From assembly GCF_019703515.2 (NCBI RefSeq), contig NC_059388.1, positions 6,289,979-6,353,978 on the forward strand: a DNA stretch of 64,000 bases, read 5' to 3'. Below, in pieces: positions 12,601 through 23,482 of the stretch. The stretch is from Myxocyprinus asiaticus (Eukaryota > Chordata > Actinopteri > Cypriniformes > Catostomidae). How positions within the stretch are numbered: the first letter of the stretch is position 1; every line of letters begins with the position of its first letter. The translations under genes and the position numbers were made by a program. The notes beneath the pieces were generated by a model. It had not been told where the DNA came from, did no database searches, and saw only the letters and a program-made list of their open reading frames with translations.

Positions 12601-13764
12601 TCCCAGTTGCCTCTGCGTCTGAGATTGTCAACCCACGCATCTTATCTTGAACGCGTTACCACGGAGACATAACGCGTGTGGAGACTTTACGCCATCCACC
12701 GCGGCAACCACGCTCAACTCGCCACGTGCCCCACCGAGAACGAACCACATTATAGCGATCACGAGGAGTTTACCCCATGTGAATCTACCCTCCCTAGCAA
12801 CCAGGACAATTTGGTTGCTTAGGAGACCTGGCTGGAGTCACTTAGCACACCCTGAGATTCGAACTATGAACTCCAGGGGTGGTAGCCAGCGTCTTTACCA
12901 CTGAGCTACCCAGGCCCCCTCAAATACTCGCGAAAGTATAGCCACTAGACACAAACATCATGTGTGTTAACATGATTTTACTAACATTGTAACCTGTGTA
13001 ACACCATATTCAATATTACAACTTTGTTTAGTCTGATGATGCAACGGCAGTAAACCTTGCAAGCGATTTTATCACAGTAACTAAAATCATGTTAACACGT
13101 CTAATGTATAAGTTTTGTGGCTATACTTTTAAAACAGTGAGCATTTTAACGTTTATTAATTGGGCCCATTCACTTCTATTATAAGTGCCTTGTAACCGCA
13201 ACTTGATGGATGCAAACCAACAGATTAGCTACATCAACCTTTGCACAATATGCGTTGGGATAACAGAAAGCGATCCAACTATCCACAAAATACTGTTTAC
13301 ATGGATCAAACTCCATCCACAGGAATTACAGTATGTCTGTAATGCATAACTGGACATTCATCTGCCTAGAAAAGTAGTCCCAATCCAAAAGGATGATGTA
13401 GACCACTTAACAGCTCAAATTTCACACATTTTTGATTGGAAGAATTCATATAAGAGCTTTAACAAAAATGCAAGCTTCATATTTCTGCTTTAAACCCTTC
13501 AAAATTTTGGCCCCATAGACTTCCATTACAAGTGTGTTACTGTACAGCTGGATTGAACCTAAAACATTAATTTAAACCTTCATGTTGAATTATTTATTCA
13601 ACTGATTCTCTCCCTTTGTTTCTTTCTCTTCAGGGTTTTGGGTGCACTGTAATGACTCTAAACTGAGTGTGTGTGCTGTGGAGGAAGTGTGTAAAGCCCA
13701 GGCCTACATTCTCTTCTACACACAGCGAAGCTCTCAGGACAAATTCAAAACCAGTGACCTCTGA
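2413..13764 (+). CDS. usp44: usp44, ubiquitin carboxyl-terminal hydrolase 44 (gene span of 5 coding exons, 5' partial)
   Basis: Coding exons 2413-3681, 9424-9619, 10625-10733, 10824-11029 and 13634-13764 splice in frame into 636 residues plus a TGA stop. All introns are GT-AG. The product is a cysteine deubiquitinase; the vertebrate family acts in the nucleus on the APC/C-Cdc20 spindle checkpoint and on H2B ubiquitin. Visible parts in order: second half of the ZnF-UBP finger ([11 protein letters not shown]), a basic coiled region, the Cys box GNTCYMNS (Cys codon 3145-3147), two CxxC knuckles (CLACD, CDHCNS), the His box GHYTAYCYN (His codon 10996-10998) and the C-terminal HCNDSK (Asp codon 13654-13656). 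USP44 is favoured over its paralogue USP49 by [22 protein letters not shown] and AYILFYTQR. Human USP44 is about 712 residues, so roughly 65-70 N-terminal residues are missing. I found no matching exon in 1-2412. Confidence 0.95.
3870..4194 (+). repeat. left part of a fish interspersed repeat interrupted by a hAT-like insertion
   Basis: This block starts near an AATGAATG tract and contains AAGCGCTTTACATA and a run typical of a common fish repeat. It stops at GACCACAGAGTG, where a TAGGGATGCAG terminus begins. The expected continuation (TCATGACCTCGG...) reappears at 7679-7815, so one element was split by the 4195-7670 insertion. Confidence 0.7.
5817..6622. mobile_element. TIR element (MITE) nested in the hAT-like element
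   Basis: The left end AGGGGGCTTTCACACTG is mirrored near 6600-6622 as the inverse of AGGGTACTTTCACACTG. The interior has no coding potential and includes TAGA/CAGA short repeats around 6268-6292. The target duplication is not clear. Confidence 0.5.
7192..7580 (-). mobile_element. tRNA-headed SINE, copy 1 (head truncated)
   Basis: Reverse-oriented copy of the family seen complete at 23604-24049. It shares CTCCCAATTTGGAATGCCCAATTC at its tail side (in shorter, mutated form), the CACGTGG block, and GGAGTCACTCAG near the tRNA-like head. The box A end is missing. Confidence 0.7.
7671..7820 (+). repeat. right part of the interrupted fish repeat
   Basis: It continues the element broken at 4194: TCATGACCTCGGTTTAACA, CTCATCTGAAGGATGG, GAGCACCCCCTACTGGCC. 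It is truncated near GAGTACTCAAGG. Confidence 0.6.
8525..8912 (+). mobile_element. tRNA-headed SINE, copy 2 (head truncated)
   Basis: Forward copy starting within the tRNA-like box B (AGTTCGAATCCAGGG), followed by the family body (AAGCAACCAAATTGGCCCGG, GGGTAACCTCCTC) and ending near GGGCATTCCAAACTGGG plus an A-rich tail. It lies in the intron between usp44 exons 2413-3681 and 9424-9619. Confidence 0.75.
9424..9619 (+). CDS. usp44: usp44 coding exon (fingers subdomain)
   Basis: The acceptor is CTGTAG and the donor A|GTGAGT. It reads [11 protein letters not shown], then [11 protein letters not shown] and FTETEALEG, ending in CDHCN plus one base. The two CxxC pairs are the zinc knuckle of the USP fingers. 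The residue before the first Cys is Arg, where human USP44 has Thr. Confidence 0.95.
9793..10431. mobile_element. TTAA-flanked MITE in a usp44 intron
   Basis: TTAA at 9789-9792 and 10432-10435 flank long imperfect inverted repeats. The left arm starts AGGGACAGTTCACCC; the right arm read inverted starts GGGATAGTTCACCC. It has no coding content. The family type is common in cyprinid introns; piggyBac- or Kolobok-type mobilisation would fit the TTAA target. Confidence 0.7.
10625..10733 (+). CDS. usp44: usp44 coding exon
   Basis: The acceptor is TTTAAG and the donor AG|GTACCC. It completes the serine codon of CNSK and reads [20 protein letters not shown] and [12 protein letters not shown]. The LHLKRF block is a standard USP-domain strand. 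Phases match both neighbouring exons. Confidence 0.95.
10824..11029 (+). CDS. usp44: usp44 coding exon with catalytic His box
   Basis: The acceptor is GTTTAG. The donor GGAG|GTAAAA runs straight into a long A tract. It reads [21 protein letters not shown] and the His box [17 protein letters not shown]. Length 206 bases; phases agree with flanking exons. Confidence 0.95.
11131..12260. repeat. degenerate hAT-like repeat region
   Basis: Starts near GGATTGGGCGGTATGAC and contains GATACC motifs. Its inner part (TTAACAGTAACGGC, GGAGCTTAACAG, CGCTGCGCATGC) is clearly related to the interior of the element at 24249-25407. The ends are unclear, so this is an old family relative. Confidence 0.4.
12488..12919 (-). 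mobile_element. tRNA-headed SINE, copy 3
   Basis: A reverse copy that includes the tRNA-like head: at the right end, CTGAGCTACCCAGGCC is the inverse of box A (GGTAGCTCAG). The body and A/T-rich tail match the other copies. It lies in the last usp44 intron. Confidence 0.8.
13634..13764 (+). CDS. usp44: usp44 terminal coding exon
   Basis: The acceptor is TCTCTTCAG. It reads [30 protein letters not shown] and ends TSDL at TGA 13762-13764. The Asp of HCNDSK is the third catalytic-site residue. The C-terminal tail after FYTQR is much shorter than in human USP44. Confidence 0.95.
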
Positions 13765-14559
13765 CCCTTGCTGAGCAGCCCTCCAGCCCCATAGACTGTG
13801 TTTTTATGTACATTCTGTTGATATTGTGTTTGAGACTGTTAGCGAGCGTCATCTTCTCTAGTGTACAGCAGTTGTGGAGTGCATTTCTGTTGCACACACT
13901 CATGCCTTACAGTTTAACAACTGACAGATTTTGGTAGGAGGCAGTGATTGTAGCGTTTGTATGTATGAAGAGTGTGATATTGGTCCAAACCAGAAGCATT
14001 ATTGCATATCTCGTAAGTATGTGTCCTTTTAAATACTGAATGTTGACCACAAACCAAAGTTGAAAGACTTTTGAATGTGTGCTGAGCCTGAAATGTATGA
14101 AAGAAATTTTAAGAAACATCTGTAAGAAAATGAGGTTTTCTCTCTTCATATCACTGAATGTGTGTTGTCGCATCTCCAAACATCTTTTGAAAGTGCCCAG
14201 CCATGCCTAACCAATTGAAGATTGACTTTTCTGACACAATTCAAAGAATTCAGGAATTTTTATGTCACCTATTCAGAAAGTAGTTTTATACCTGGTATTT
14301 GGGTAAAACATAGTTTTTCTATTTTACAGGAAAATATAAAAGATGTTTCCACCAGCAAAAGAGACAAAATGTTTTATGTAGTCACCACGTCAGTGTGTGT
14401 ATAGTTAAGCTGTTGGGTGTGTGTGGTTGTGCGACTCGCACACATATCATATGTAGTTGCCATCTCTCGTTTGTTGTTCCAGTCCATTTTCCACTTTCAA
14501 GCAGGTATAGATATAAAACTATGCAAATTGTTACCTCAATTCATTGAGAAATTTACCTC

Positions 14560-14565
14560 AATAAA
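14560..14565 (+). promoter_or_regulatory. candidate polyadenylation signal of usp44
   Basis: AATAAA lies about 800 bases after the usp44 stop codon with no competing canonical hexamer seen in between. It would give a 3' UTR of about 0.8 kb. Transcript data are needed to confirm use. Confidence 0.4.
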
Positions 14566-15029
14566 AGAAGAATATTTTTGCATTTTTCTAAATAAGTTGT
14601 GGGCTGGTTTCTTTACCGATGATTTTAAAACTTTGGATCACTGAAAGACATTTGAAGAATATGGCATTTCTGTTTCAGTTTAGTAACAGTAAAACATAAA
14701 ATGATTACATTTTTTATATAATATAAAATCTGCATGCCTTCCTCTGAGTGTTTTATTTTAAAAGGAGTTTCCTCATTACGATTAGGGCTGGGTATTGATG
14801 CAGATTTCTCGATTCGATATCGATTCATATGGGTATATTTCAGTTATAATGTACCTTTTGCTTACATTTTAAAGGAAATCCTCTCCCAGCTAATACTGTT
14901 AATTATACAGGGAACTTTCTAACTAGGTACATTTAAGAAAATATTTTTTACTAATGAAATTTTATTAGTTTATCATTTTGGTCACATTTGAGCTTTTTAA
15001 AAATTAACAAATCCATGTATTCAAAAAAT

Positions 15030-15405
15030 ATATCCCCTTTTCTCCCAATTTGGAATGCCCAATTCCCACTACTTAGTAGGTCCACGTGGTGGCGCGGTTA
15101 CTCACTTCATCCGGGTGGCGGAGGACAAGTCCAGCGCTTCTGAGACAGTCAATCCACGCATCTTATCACGTGGCTCGTTGTGCTTGACACCAGTGAGACT
15201 CGCAGGATGTGGAGGCTCATGCTACTCTCCGCAATCTACACACAACTTGCCACGCGCCCCATCGAGAGTGAGAACAGCTAATCGCGACCACGAGGAGGTT
15301 ACCCCATGTGACTCTACCCTTCCTAGCAACCGGCCAATTTGGTTACTTAGGAGACCTGACTGGAGTCACTCAGTACACCCTGGATTCGAACTCGCGACTC
15401 CAGGG
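15030..15405 (-). mobile_element. tRNA-headed SINE, copy 4
   Basis: Reverse copy downstream of usp44, with the tail side CTCCCAATTTGGAATGCCC and the head side ending at GAACTCGCGACTCCAGG. The box A end is missing. Confidence 0.75.
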
Positions 15406-16359
15406 GGGATTATATTGCAAATATTATATTTTGTTACATCTTTATTGTTTAACTTAATAAATATACTATTTACAAGTATTTACATTGATTTGTCGATCAC
15501 GTGCTAAAAACTGGTACTGTCTCTTTAAGAAATCTGGCATAACAAGAGAGACTCATATGGCTACAATGAACAAGGAAATATAGACATTATTTTGAATTTG
15601 TTGAGCAGAAAAACAAACTTGTAAAAAATATTTTTAAAGGTATCAAAAGTATGAATTTTTCAATGAAGTATTCAGTAAAGTACTCTGATTACAATTTTAG
15701 AGAAGTAATTCAAATTTTTAGTGGATTTCTACATTAACTTGTCCAACACTGCAAACCACTTAATAAATCTGCAATAGATGTCAGACTGCAAATTGTTTCC
15801 TAGTTTATCAAAATGTACCTCAATGTTTATTTGAAATTTCTCTAAACTACATGTTCTTGTGGGCTGGTTTCTTTTATGTTTTAAAAATTGTTATGAAACT
15901 TTGGATGGGCAAAAAGAAAAAAAAAATTATATTCCTCTTCAGTGGCATAAATACATAAAATCTGCAATGATTCCTCTATAATAAGTGTGATTTTAGTGTT
16001 ACTTCAAATTTATATATTTCTTAAAGGAATGTTCGGGTTAAATACAAGATAAGTTCAATCATCAGCATTTGTGGCATAATGTTGATTACCACAAAAACAT
16101 TTAATTGACTTGTCGCTTGTTTAAAAAACAAAAAACAAAAAGAAATCACGGTTACAAGGCACTTACAATGGAAGTGAATAAGGCCAGTCCATAAACGTTA
16201 ATGTACACATGGTTTCGGGAGCCACGTGACGCCATGCGAAGAGCAGACGTGTGAGAGACAGCTCTGCGCACTTTGCTACTTTTTTAAAATTATTTTCATG
16301 ATATAATCCGGTGAAATTCGATACACCCAGTTACACATTTACGGTTTAAGGTAAACATG

Positions 16360-17190
16360 GCAAAGAAGTCAAAATCCTTGGGCTCTAGAGACATTCTGAA
16401 GACATTAAAAGACACTTAAGGGTTCAAGATGAAAGCCCAGACAGGCCTGTGGACCGGGGACTCAATTTGGATGGCGCGGCAGGAGAAGGAATCCAGCGTC
16501 AACTGTCCAACATGTCGGTGATGTTGACGAAGGTACTCGCGGACTTGGAGGATCTCGCTGTAATACGGCGATCGATTACGGCGATGGAAAAAAATTTTCT
16601 CTGAGCTAGTCAGAAGCGTGTTGAAAAACGAATCGGTTATTTGGAGGCATCAGAAAGGGAATTAGCCACTAATCCGCCCACGACCAAAGTTGATTTGGAA
16701 CGTGTTCTTGAAAAGCTTGAAGATCTTGAGAATAGAAGCCGCAGAAATAACATTCGAATTGTTAGAATTCCTGAGCATGAGGAGGGCAGAGATATGGTGA
16801 AATTCCTAGATGAGCTCTTCCCGAGTCTGCTCGACATAACAGGCCACAAGCTGGAAATCGAGTGAGCTCACAGAGTCCCTGCTTGCAGATCTGCTGAGGG
16901 AGGAAGGCCCTGATCGATTCTGGCCAAATTTTTGAAATCATCCGATAAAGATCTCGTGTTGCGCCAGGCGAGGAGCAAAGGAAAGCTTTGTTGGAAGAAT
17001 TACAATATTTTCTTGTTCCCGGACTTTCGAACTCGACAAGAGAGAAACGCGATCAGTTTAAGGAATGCAAGAAACTCTTACATCAGCGGAAGATCACTTT
17101 TGCTCTTTCCGGCCAGACTGAGAATAAACACCAAGGAAGGCAGCAAAGTATTTACATGTCCCAATCAGGCAATGTCATTTATTGAAACAA
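16360..17190 (+). pseudogene. L1-like ORF1 remnant
   Basis: A coiled-coil-like frame at 16641-16865 carries LEKLEDLENRSRRNNIRI, the hallmark of L1-type ORF1 proteins, which bind RNA and form trimers. The frame stops at 16863-16865, and the C-terminal part continues in another frame near 16988-17185. Frameshifts and stops make it non-functional. Confidence 0.7.
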
Positions 17191-17444
17191 TGGGGTTTTT
17201 TCTTGTGAGTGGATGGCTCACTGTACATGCTCTGGCTTTCGGAGCAAGCTGGGCGGCATTTTTGTTTCTTTTTGCATTGGCTCCGCCGAGTGGTTGGAGT
17301 TTGTTTTGTTTTGTGGATTATTCATTTTTTCATCAGTCCATAAGATTTATTCTAGAATAGATTTTTTTTTTAATATCCAAATCCCTCATTTCATCTGTTG
17401 TTGATTGCTCAATTGGAAACATTTTAGTCTCGGATCATGCCCTG

Positions 17445-19235
17445 GTGAGTTTAGAGGTGTTGCCACATTTAGAGAAAAAGAAATCATATAGTTGGCGCCT
17501 TAATGTATCCCTTTTGCAAAATCCTGATTTCCAACTAATTTTAAAGACTGAAATCAATATTTATATGGAGACAAACTGGTCCACGGTATCCTCTGTGGGT
17601 GTGGCTTGGGAGGCACTTAAGGCGGTTCTTAGGGGTCGGATCATACAGTATGCCTCATTCATCAAAAAATCCAAGCTCGTGGAGTTGGAAGGAAATATTA
17701 AAAGTGCAGAGGCAGAGCTGAAGCGCCGTATGTCATCTGATGGCCTCAGAGAATTGACCCGATTGAAATATAGATATAATACTATTTTGTCGCAGAAAGT
17801 GGAGTTTTGGTTATTCAGGGCAAGACAGTCATACTTTGAGACGGGGGACAAAGCAGAGATGCTTTTGGCTAGATATATAAAGCAGAGAGAGTCTCTTTCT
17901 ATCATTCCCTCAGTGAAATCTGCTGGTGGTGAAATTTTTACCTCAGCCATTGATATTAATAATGCCTTAAAAGAGTTCTATCTTGATCTTTATAGTTCCA
18001 CGTCTTCGTCCACTGATGAAGATATTAGAAACTTTGTGGAACAATTAGATCTTCCTAAACTGACGACTGAGCAAATAAACTCTCTTGATTCTGAGATAAC
18101 CTTGGAGGAGCTTGACGAGGTAATTAAGTCCCTACCTACTGGCAAGGCTCCGGGGCCAGATGGTTTTGCCGCAGAATTTTTTAGATCCTATGCTACAGAA
18201 CTGGCTCCACTTTTGTTAGAAGTTTATACTGAATCATTAAAGAATGGAAAGCTTCCTCCAACCATGACACAAGGCCGGATCAGTCAGATTCTTAAAAAGG
18301 ACAAAGATCCAAGCGAGTGTAAAAGTTACCGTCCAATCTCCCTGATCCAACTAGATGTAAAAATTTTGTCAAAAATTTTGGCTAACCGATTAAGTAAGGT
18401 TATGACATCTCTTATACATATAGATCAGGTTGGGTTTATTCGGGACTGCAGCTCTTCTGATAACATCAGGCGTCTCATCAATATCATGTGGTCAGTAGCG
18501 AATGATCAGTCTCTGGTCGCTGCCATCTCACTTGACGCCGAAAAGGCGCTTGATATGGTAGAATGGGATTATCTTTTTAAGATTTTGGAAATGTATCGGT
18601 TCGGGAGTACATTTATTGGTTGGATTAAGTTACTTTATAGACACTCTGTAGCAGCGGTACAAACAAATGGTTTAATTTCAGATTATTTTACTCTGAATAG
18701 GAGCACTCGGCAGGGCTGCCCTCTTTCCCCATTATTGTTCTGTCTTGCCCTGGAACCATTAGCAGCTGCAATAAGAAAGGAGGATGATTTTCCAGGGGTG
18801 GTGGCAGGAGGTGTGGTGCATAAGCTTCTGCTTTACGCAGATTATATTTTATTATTTGTCTCTGAACCTACTAGATCTATGCCTTGCCTCCACAGAATTA
18901 TTAATTCCTTTTCCAAGTTCTCAGGATACAAAGTCAATTGGTCTACATCCGAAGCTATGGCACTGACAGCGTACTGTCCAGTAACGGCTTTCCAGCCGGG
19001 TGCCTTCCAGTGGCCCAAACAGGGCATTAAGTATTTGGGGATTTTATTCCCAGCAAATTTGTCTGATTTAGTTAGTGTTAATTTTGACCCTTTAATAAAA
19101 AGGTTTTCGAGCGATGTGGGCAGGTGGGCTTCATTACATTTATCGATGATTGGGAAGGTTAATGTTATTAAAATGGATTGTATTCCAAAATTTAACTACC
19201 TGTTACAATCTCTCCTTGTAGATGTCCCCCTCTAG
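17445..19235 (+). pseudogene. L1-like reverse transcriptase (open 596 codons, catalytic motif mutated)
   Basis: A long uninterrupted frame with RT blocks in order: LPTGKAPGPDGFAAEFF, YRPISLIQLDVKILSKILANR, QVGFI, STRQGCPLSPLLF and the active-site motif, here YADYILLF. Functional RTs have YADD, so one catalytic aspartate is replaced by tyrosine. The endonuclease domain expected upstream is absent, and the C-terminal region is shifted to other frames after 19235. The element is therefore probably dead although long open reading remains. Confidence 0.8.
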
Positions 19236-20528
19236 CATAGCGAAGTCCTTCATTTGGAATGGTAAACATCCCAGAAGGCATTTTAATAAGTTACATAGGC
19301 CGATAGACAAAGGTGGGCTAGGCCTACCCAAGATTTTGTTTTATTACTATGCGTTCAGTCTCAGACATTTGGCTCATTGGTCACTTCCACCTGAGAGAGC
19401 CCCTCCCTGGTTTGTTATTGAACAGGCAGTTCTTGCCCCTATTTCACCATTACAAAGTATCTCTATCAAACTAATCGGAAACGTTAAGTTACACCCCGTT
19501 ATTTCGCATTTACACTTGGTATGGACTAAAGTGTCCAGATTGTTTAAATTGGACACTTATTTAAATGTTGCCTCGAGCATATGGCAGAACCCAAGATATT
19601 GGCAAGTGTAATGGCAAGTCCCCTTTCTGCTGGCCAGAGTGGATTGTGAGGAGGGTTGCTACACTTGGTGACCTATATGAAAGTGGAGTGTTGAGATCGT
19701 TTGAAAACTTGGTCCAACATTTTGGGATCCCCAGACCTCAGTTTTACAGGTATTTACAACTGCGCCACCTGCTTTGTACCATTTTTGGGAGTAGAACCCC
19801 CCCCCCCCCCAAGGAGGCAGATGCTTTGGAAGAGGTGATTGCAGCTTTTGGAAAAGTTCATGAGTCATCAGTGTACTACTCCCTGTTAATTCAGAGTCTG
19901 GAGATGGAGCCTTAACTTCTCTCAAGAGAGTATGGGAGAAAGATTTCAACTTGGCATTTGAGGAAGGAGTGTGGGCTAAGATTCTTAAAAACATTAAGTC
20001 TGCATCTGGATATGCAAGGGTGCATCTTATACAATTCACAATTTTGCATAGATTTTATTGAGCCCCTCTAGACTGTATAGGCTTGGTCTTAAAGACACAC
20101 CCACCTGCTGGAGATGCCAGTCAGAGGATGGAGATATGGCCCAAGTTATTTGGTGGTGTGTCAAGATCCAGAACTTCTGGTCGAAGATTCAGAATTTTGT
20201 GTGCGATGTGGTGGGCACTCGGGTTTCATTTTGCCCCAGACTTTGTGTTCTGGGCGATGGGGCGGTCATCGATGTGGGGGATGGCCATATTGAGAACTGG
20301 GTTCTGACCTGTGTGATGATCGCCAGGCAGGTTATTTTGAGGAGTTGGAGGTCAGCTGGTGTGCCCCCATATCCGGAGTGGTGCACGGAGATGGGGAGGG
20401 TAGCGGCTTATGAGGAGGTGACATTGGGAAGACGGGGTGATTTAGATTTGTTTGTCTGGAAATGGGGCAGGTATTTGGAATTTTTGGGGGGCTCTCGGGT
20501 GGGGTGTGGAGAGAGTATTGTAGTATAG
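19222..20528 (+). pseudogene. L1-like ORF2 C-terminal remnant in shifted frames
   Basis: Successive frames at 19222-19611, 19565-19915 and 20058-20528 continue the ORF2 tail: SFIWNGKHPRRHFNKLHRP, GGLGLPKI, and CWRCQSEDGDMAQVIWWC. The last is the cysteine-rich tail common in L1/Tx1-type ORF2. At least three frame changes are present, plus a C10 homopolymer near 19798-19810 that could itself cause a shift. Confidence 0.7.
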
Positions 20529-20560
20529 TTTTTATGTGTGTATATGTATACACACACACA

Positions 20561-22087
20561 CAGTGCATCCGGAAAGTATTCACAGCGCTTCACTTTTTCC
20601 ACATTTTGTTATGTTACAGCCTTATTCCAAAATTGATTAAATTCATTATTTTCCTCAAAATTCTACAAACAATACCCCATAATAACAACGTGAAAAAAGT
20701 TCGTTTGAAATCTTTGCAAATTTATTAAAAAAACAAAAAGGAAGAAAAAAAAAAAAAAAAAAAAATCACATGTACATACGTATTCACAGTCTTTGCTCAA
20801 TACTTTGTTGAAGCACCTTTGGCACCAATTACAGCATCAAGTCTTTTCGAGTATGATGCTACAAGCTTGGCACACCTATTTTTGGGCAGTTTCTCCCATT
20901 CTTCTTTGCAGGACCTCTCAAGCTCCATCAAGTTGGATGGGGAGCGTCGGTGCACAGCCATTTTCAGATCTCTCCAGAGATGTTCAATCGGGTTCAAGTC
21001 TGGGCTCTGGCTGGGCCACTCAAGGACGTTCACAGAGTTGTCCCGGAGTCACTTCTTTGTTATCTTGGCTGTGCTTAGGGTCGTTGTCCTGTTGGAAGAT
21101 GAACCTTCGCCCCAGTCTGAGGTCCAGAGTGCTCTGGAGCAGGTTTTCATCAAGGATTCTCTGTACATTGCTGCATTCATCTTTCCCTCGATCCTGACTA
21201 GATTCCCAGTACCTGCCGCTGAAAAACATTCCCACAGCATGATGCTGCCACCACCACGCTTCACTGTAGGGATGGTATTGGCCAGGTGATGAGCGGTGCC
21301 TGGTTTCCTCCAGACATGATGCTTGCCATTCAGGTCAAAGAGTTCAATCTTTGTTTCTCATGGTCTGAGAGTCCTTCAGGTGCCTTTTGGCAAACTCCAG
21401 GCAGGCTCTCATGTGCCTTTTACTGAGGAGTGGCTTCCATCTGGCCATTCTACCATACAGGCCTGATTGGTGGAGTGCTGCAGAGATGGTTGTTCTTCTG
21501 GAAGGTTCTCCTCTCTCCACAGAGAAATGCTGGAGTTCTTGGTCACCTCCCTGAATAAGGCCCTTCTCCCCGATCGCTCAGTTTGGCCAGGCGGCCAGCT
21601 CTAGGAAGAGTCCTGGTGGTTCCAAACTTCTTCCATTTACGGATGATGGAGGCCACTGTGCTCATTGGGACCTTCAATGCTGCAGAAATTTTTCTGTACC
21701 CTTCCCCAGATCTGTGCCTCAGGACTTCATGGCTTGGTTTGTGCTCTGACATGCACTGTTAACTGTGGGACCTTATATAGACAGGTGTGTGCCTTTCCAA
21801 ATCATGTCCAATCAACTGAATTTACCACAGGTGGACTCCAATCAAGTTGTAGAAACATCTCAAGGACGATCAGTGGAAACAGCATGCACATGAGCTCAAT
21901 TTTGAGTGTCATGGCAAAGGCTGTGAATACTTATGTACATGTGATTTTTTTTCGTTTTTTATTTTTAATAAATTTGCAAAGATTTCAAACAAACTTCTTT
22001 CACGTTGTCATTATGGGGTATTGTTTGTAGAATTTTGAGGAAAATAATGAATTTAATCCATTTTGGAATAAGGCTGTAACATAACAA
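20561..22087 (-). mobile_element. Tc1-like element, copy A (right end lost to a SINE)
   Basis: The left terminus CAGTGCATCCGGAAAGTATT matches copy B at 55490-57103. The right side stops at GGCTGTAACATAACAA, where a SINE begins, so about 45 terminal bases are missing. Decayed transposase runs on the minus strand: HTH part 21543-21752 ([20 protein letters not shown]), DDE part 20797-21264 ([29 protein letters not shown]). Confidence 0.85.
20797..21752 (-). pseudogene. Tc1 transposase pseudogene (copy A)
   Basis: Read on the minus strand from 21752. The N-terminal paired-like HTH has [15 protein letters not shown]. The middle part is in another frame. The catalytic part reads [24 protein letters not shown] and [14 protein letters not shown], then ends GASTKY. 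Several frameshifts separate the pieces. Copy B gives the same reading with different lesions. Confidence 0.8.
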
Positions 22088-22320
22088 GCGGTTAAGGCTC
22101 TGGGTTACTGATCAGAAGGTCGGGGGTTCAAGCCCCGGCACTGCCAAGATGCCACTGTTGGGCCCTTGAGCAAGGCCCTTGACCCTATCTGCTCCAGGGG
22201 CGCCGTATCATGGCTGACCCTGCACTCTAACCCCAGCCTAGCTGGGATATGTGAAAAAGAAGAATTTCACTGTATATGTGCAAATGTATAATGTGTGATA
22301 AATAAAGAAAATTATTATAA
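22088..22320 (+). mobile_element. tRNA-derived SINE of a second family
   Basis: Starts GCGGTTAAGGCTCTGGG with a box B-like GGTTCAAGCCCCGG. The body has GAGCAAGGCCCTTGACC and ends GATAAATAAAG plus an ATT-rich tail. The tail resembles the 3' end of the L2-like LINE at 32.9 kb (GACAATAAAGTG), suggesting L2-type enzymes moved it. Its head is fused directly to the truncated Tc1 copy A. Confidence 0.7.
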
Positions 22321-22904
22321 TTATTATGTATATATTTACTTATGTGTGACCACAAGATTGTTTTTTGTTGTGGGGTTTAAATGTTGTGTGTGTATATATA
22401 TATATAATGTGTGTGTTTCTTGTTATTATAAGATTTAATAAAAAATGTTAATTACAAAATATACACACGGTTTCAAAAGTATAGCCACAAGGCATAAACA
22501 GTATTAGTCGTAAAACCTTACTGTTACGATCATTTTAGCTTTTTATTTAAATTTTTTTTAAATCGAGTGGGAGAGTCAAAATTATTTTTTGCGATCACTA
22601 TTTTCAATTGATTTTTTTAATCAATATTATCCCACAAATGTTGTCGAATTTTAATTTCAAAGTTTGTGCAAATGGCTAAAGTAACAACCTCAAGCCCCAA
22701 ACCACATATTAAAATTGCATATGTCAATTTTCATAAAAAAACAATACAAACTTTTGTTCTGTAAACTGCAATGATAACAGATTTAACCTGTGAAAAACAG
22801 TGAACAAACCAATTTTATCGCAATATAAAAAAGTATAGCAATTTTAAGTATTTTAGAATTTATTTCTTTATTTTTCTCTTTATTAAAAAACCTCAGGGAA
22901 TTCA

Positions 22905-23482
22905 AAATGTAATTGTATATGTGATATTTTTACTGTACTAAATCATAAAATGACCATAATATGTCATTAGAGAATTAGGAAACATGCTAAGTTAAAATAC
23001 TGACTTCTCCGATTAAAATACTACAGCCAGTATATTCTACTTTGAAGTTTCCATTCCTGGCCGGAATTTCTGTTTATGTTTTGGCCTGTGTGATCCTGCC
23101 CACTGCCCACTCACTAATAGTATTTAGACACCGCCGGCACCAAACAATACTGCGTGCTGCAGCCATTGAAGCCAGCAAACGAACTGGATCAGAGATAACC
23201 GATTCCACCCGACCTAAAAAGCCTCGCCATCCATCTAAAAACCACCATGACCAGAGGCGTAGTAAAACAAGGATAAATATTGGAGATGCCTTTGGAAGAT
23301 GGAGACAGCTTAAAGCCCAGAAATCCTTTAAAACGGATGCTGAGTTGGCAAATTTGCATGTCAACGTTCTGGCAACCTGCATGAGCCCGAGTCTGGGGTG
23401 GGGCAGACAACTCTCCAGTATTTTGAATTTGGACTGCATTACCCATTTCAAACGCTTGTTGTCAATCTTACATATAGCACCT
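22905..23482 (-). mobile_element. TTAA-type MITE, copy with worn left end
   Basis: Inverted partner of the element at 52274-52872. The right end reads CATATAGCACC|TTAA; the left end is degraded (TGTATATGTGATATTTTTAC). It contains an accidental 147-codon frame, also seen in part in the other copy, that I regard as part of the repeat and not a host gene. Confidence 0.6.

Larger units (their letters stand above)
13765..16200. other. usp44 3' UTR and AT-rich intergenic DNA
   Basis: Besides SINE copy 4, only AT-rich sequence is seen. A GGGCTGGGTATTGATGC segment near 14785 resembles hAT-like termini. About 16020-16200 is a partial copy of the interspersed repeat also seen around 23480-23600 (GGCACTTACAATGGAAGTGAA). 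No coding exon was found. Confidence 0.4.
16203..20548 (+). mobile_element. L1-like LINE, endonuclease part not seen and decayed
   Basis: A GC-richer 5' leader at 16203-16360 is followed by a broken ORF1 and then a reverse-transcriptase frame. The distance from ORF1 remnants (16360-17190) to the RT frame (17445) leaves no room for a full apurinic endonuclease domain. The 3' part after 19240 is a frameshifted continuation. The unit ends just before the Tc1 element at 20561. Confidence 0.75.

Noticed and set aside
22088..22200. A true tRNA gene from box B-like sequences in the SINEs
   Set aside because: No complete cloverleaf; each is followed by a SINE body and an A- or ATT-rich tail and is multicopy.
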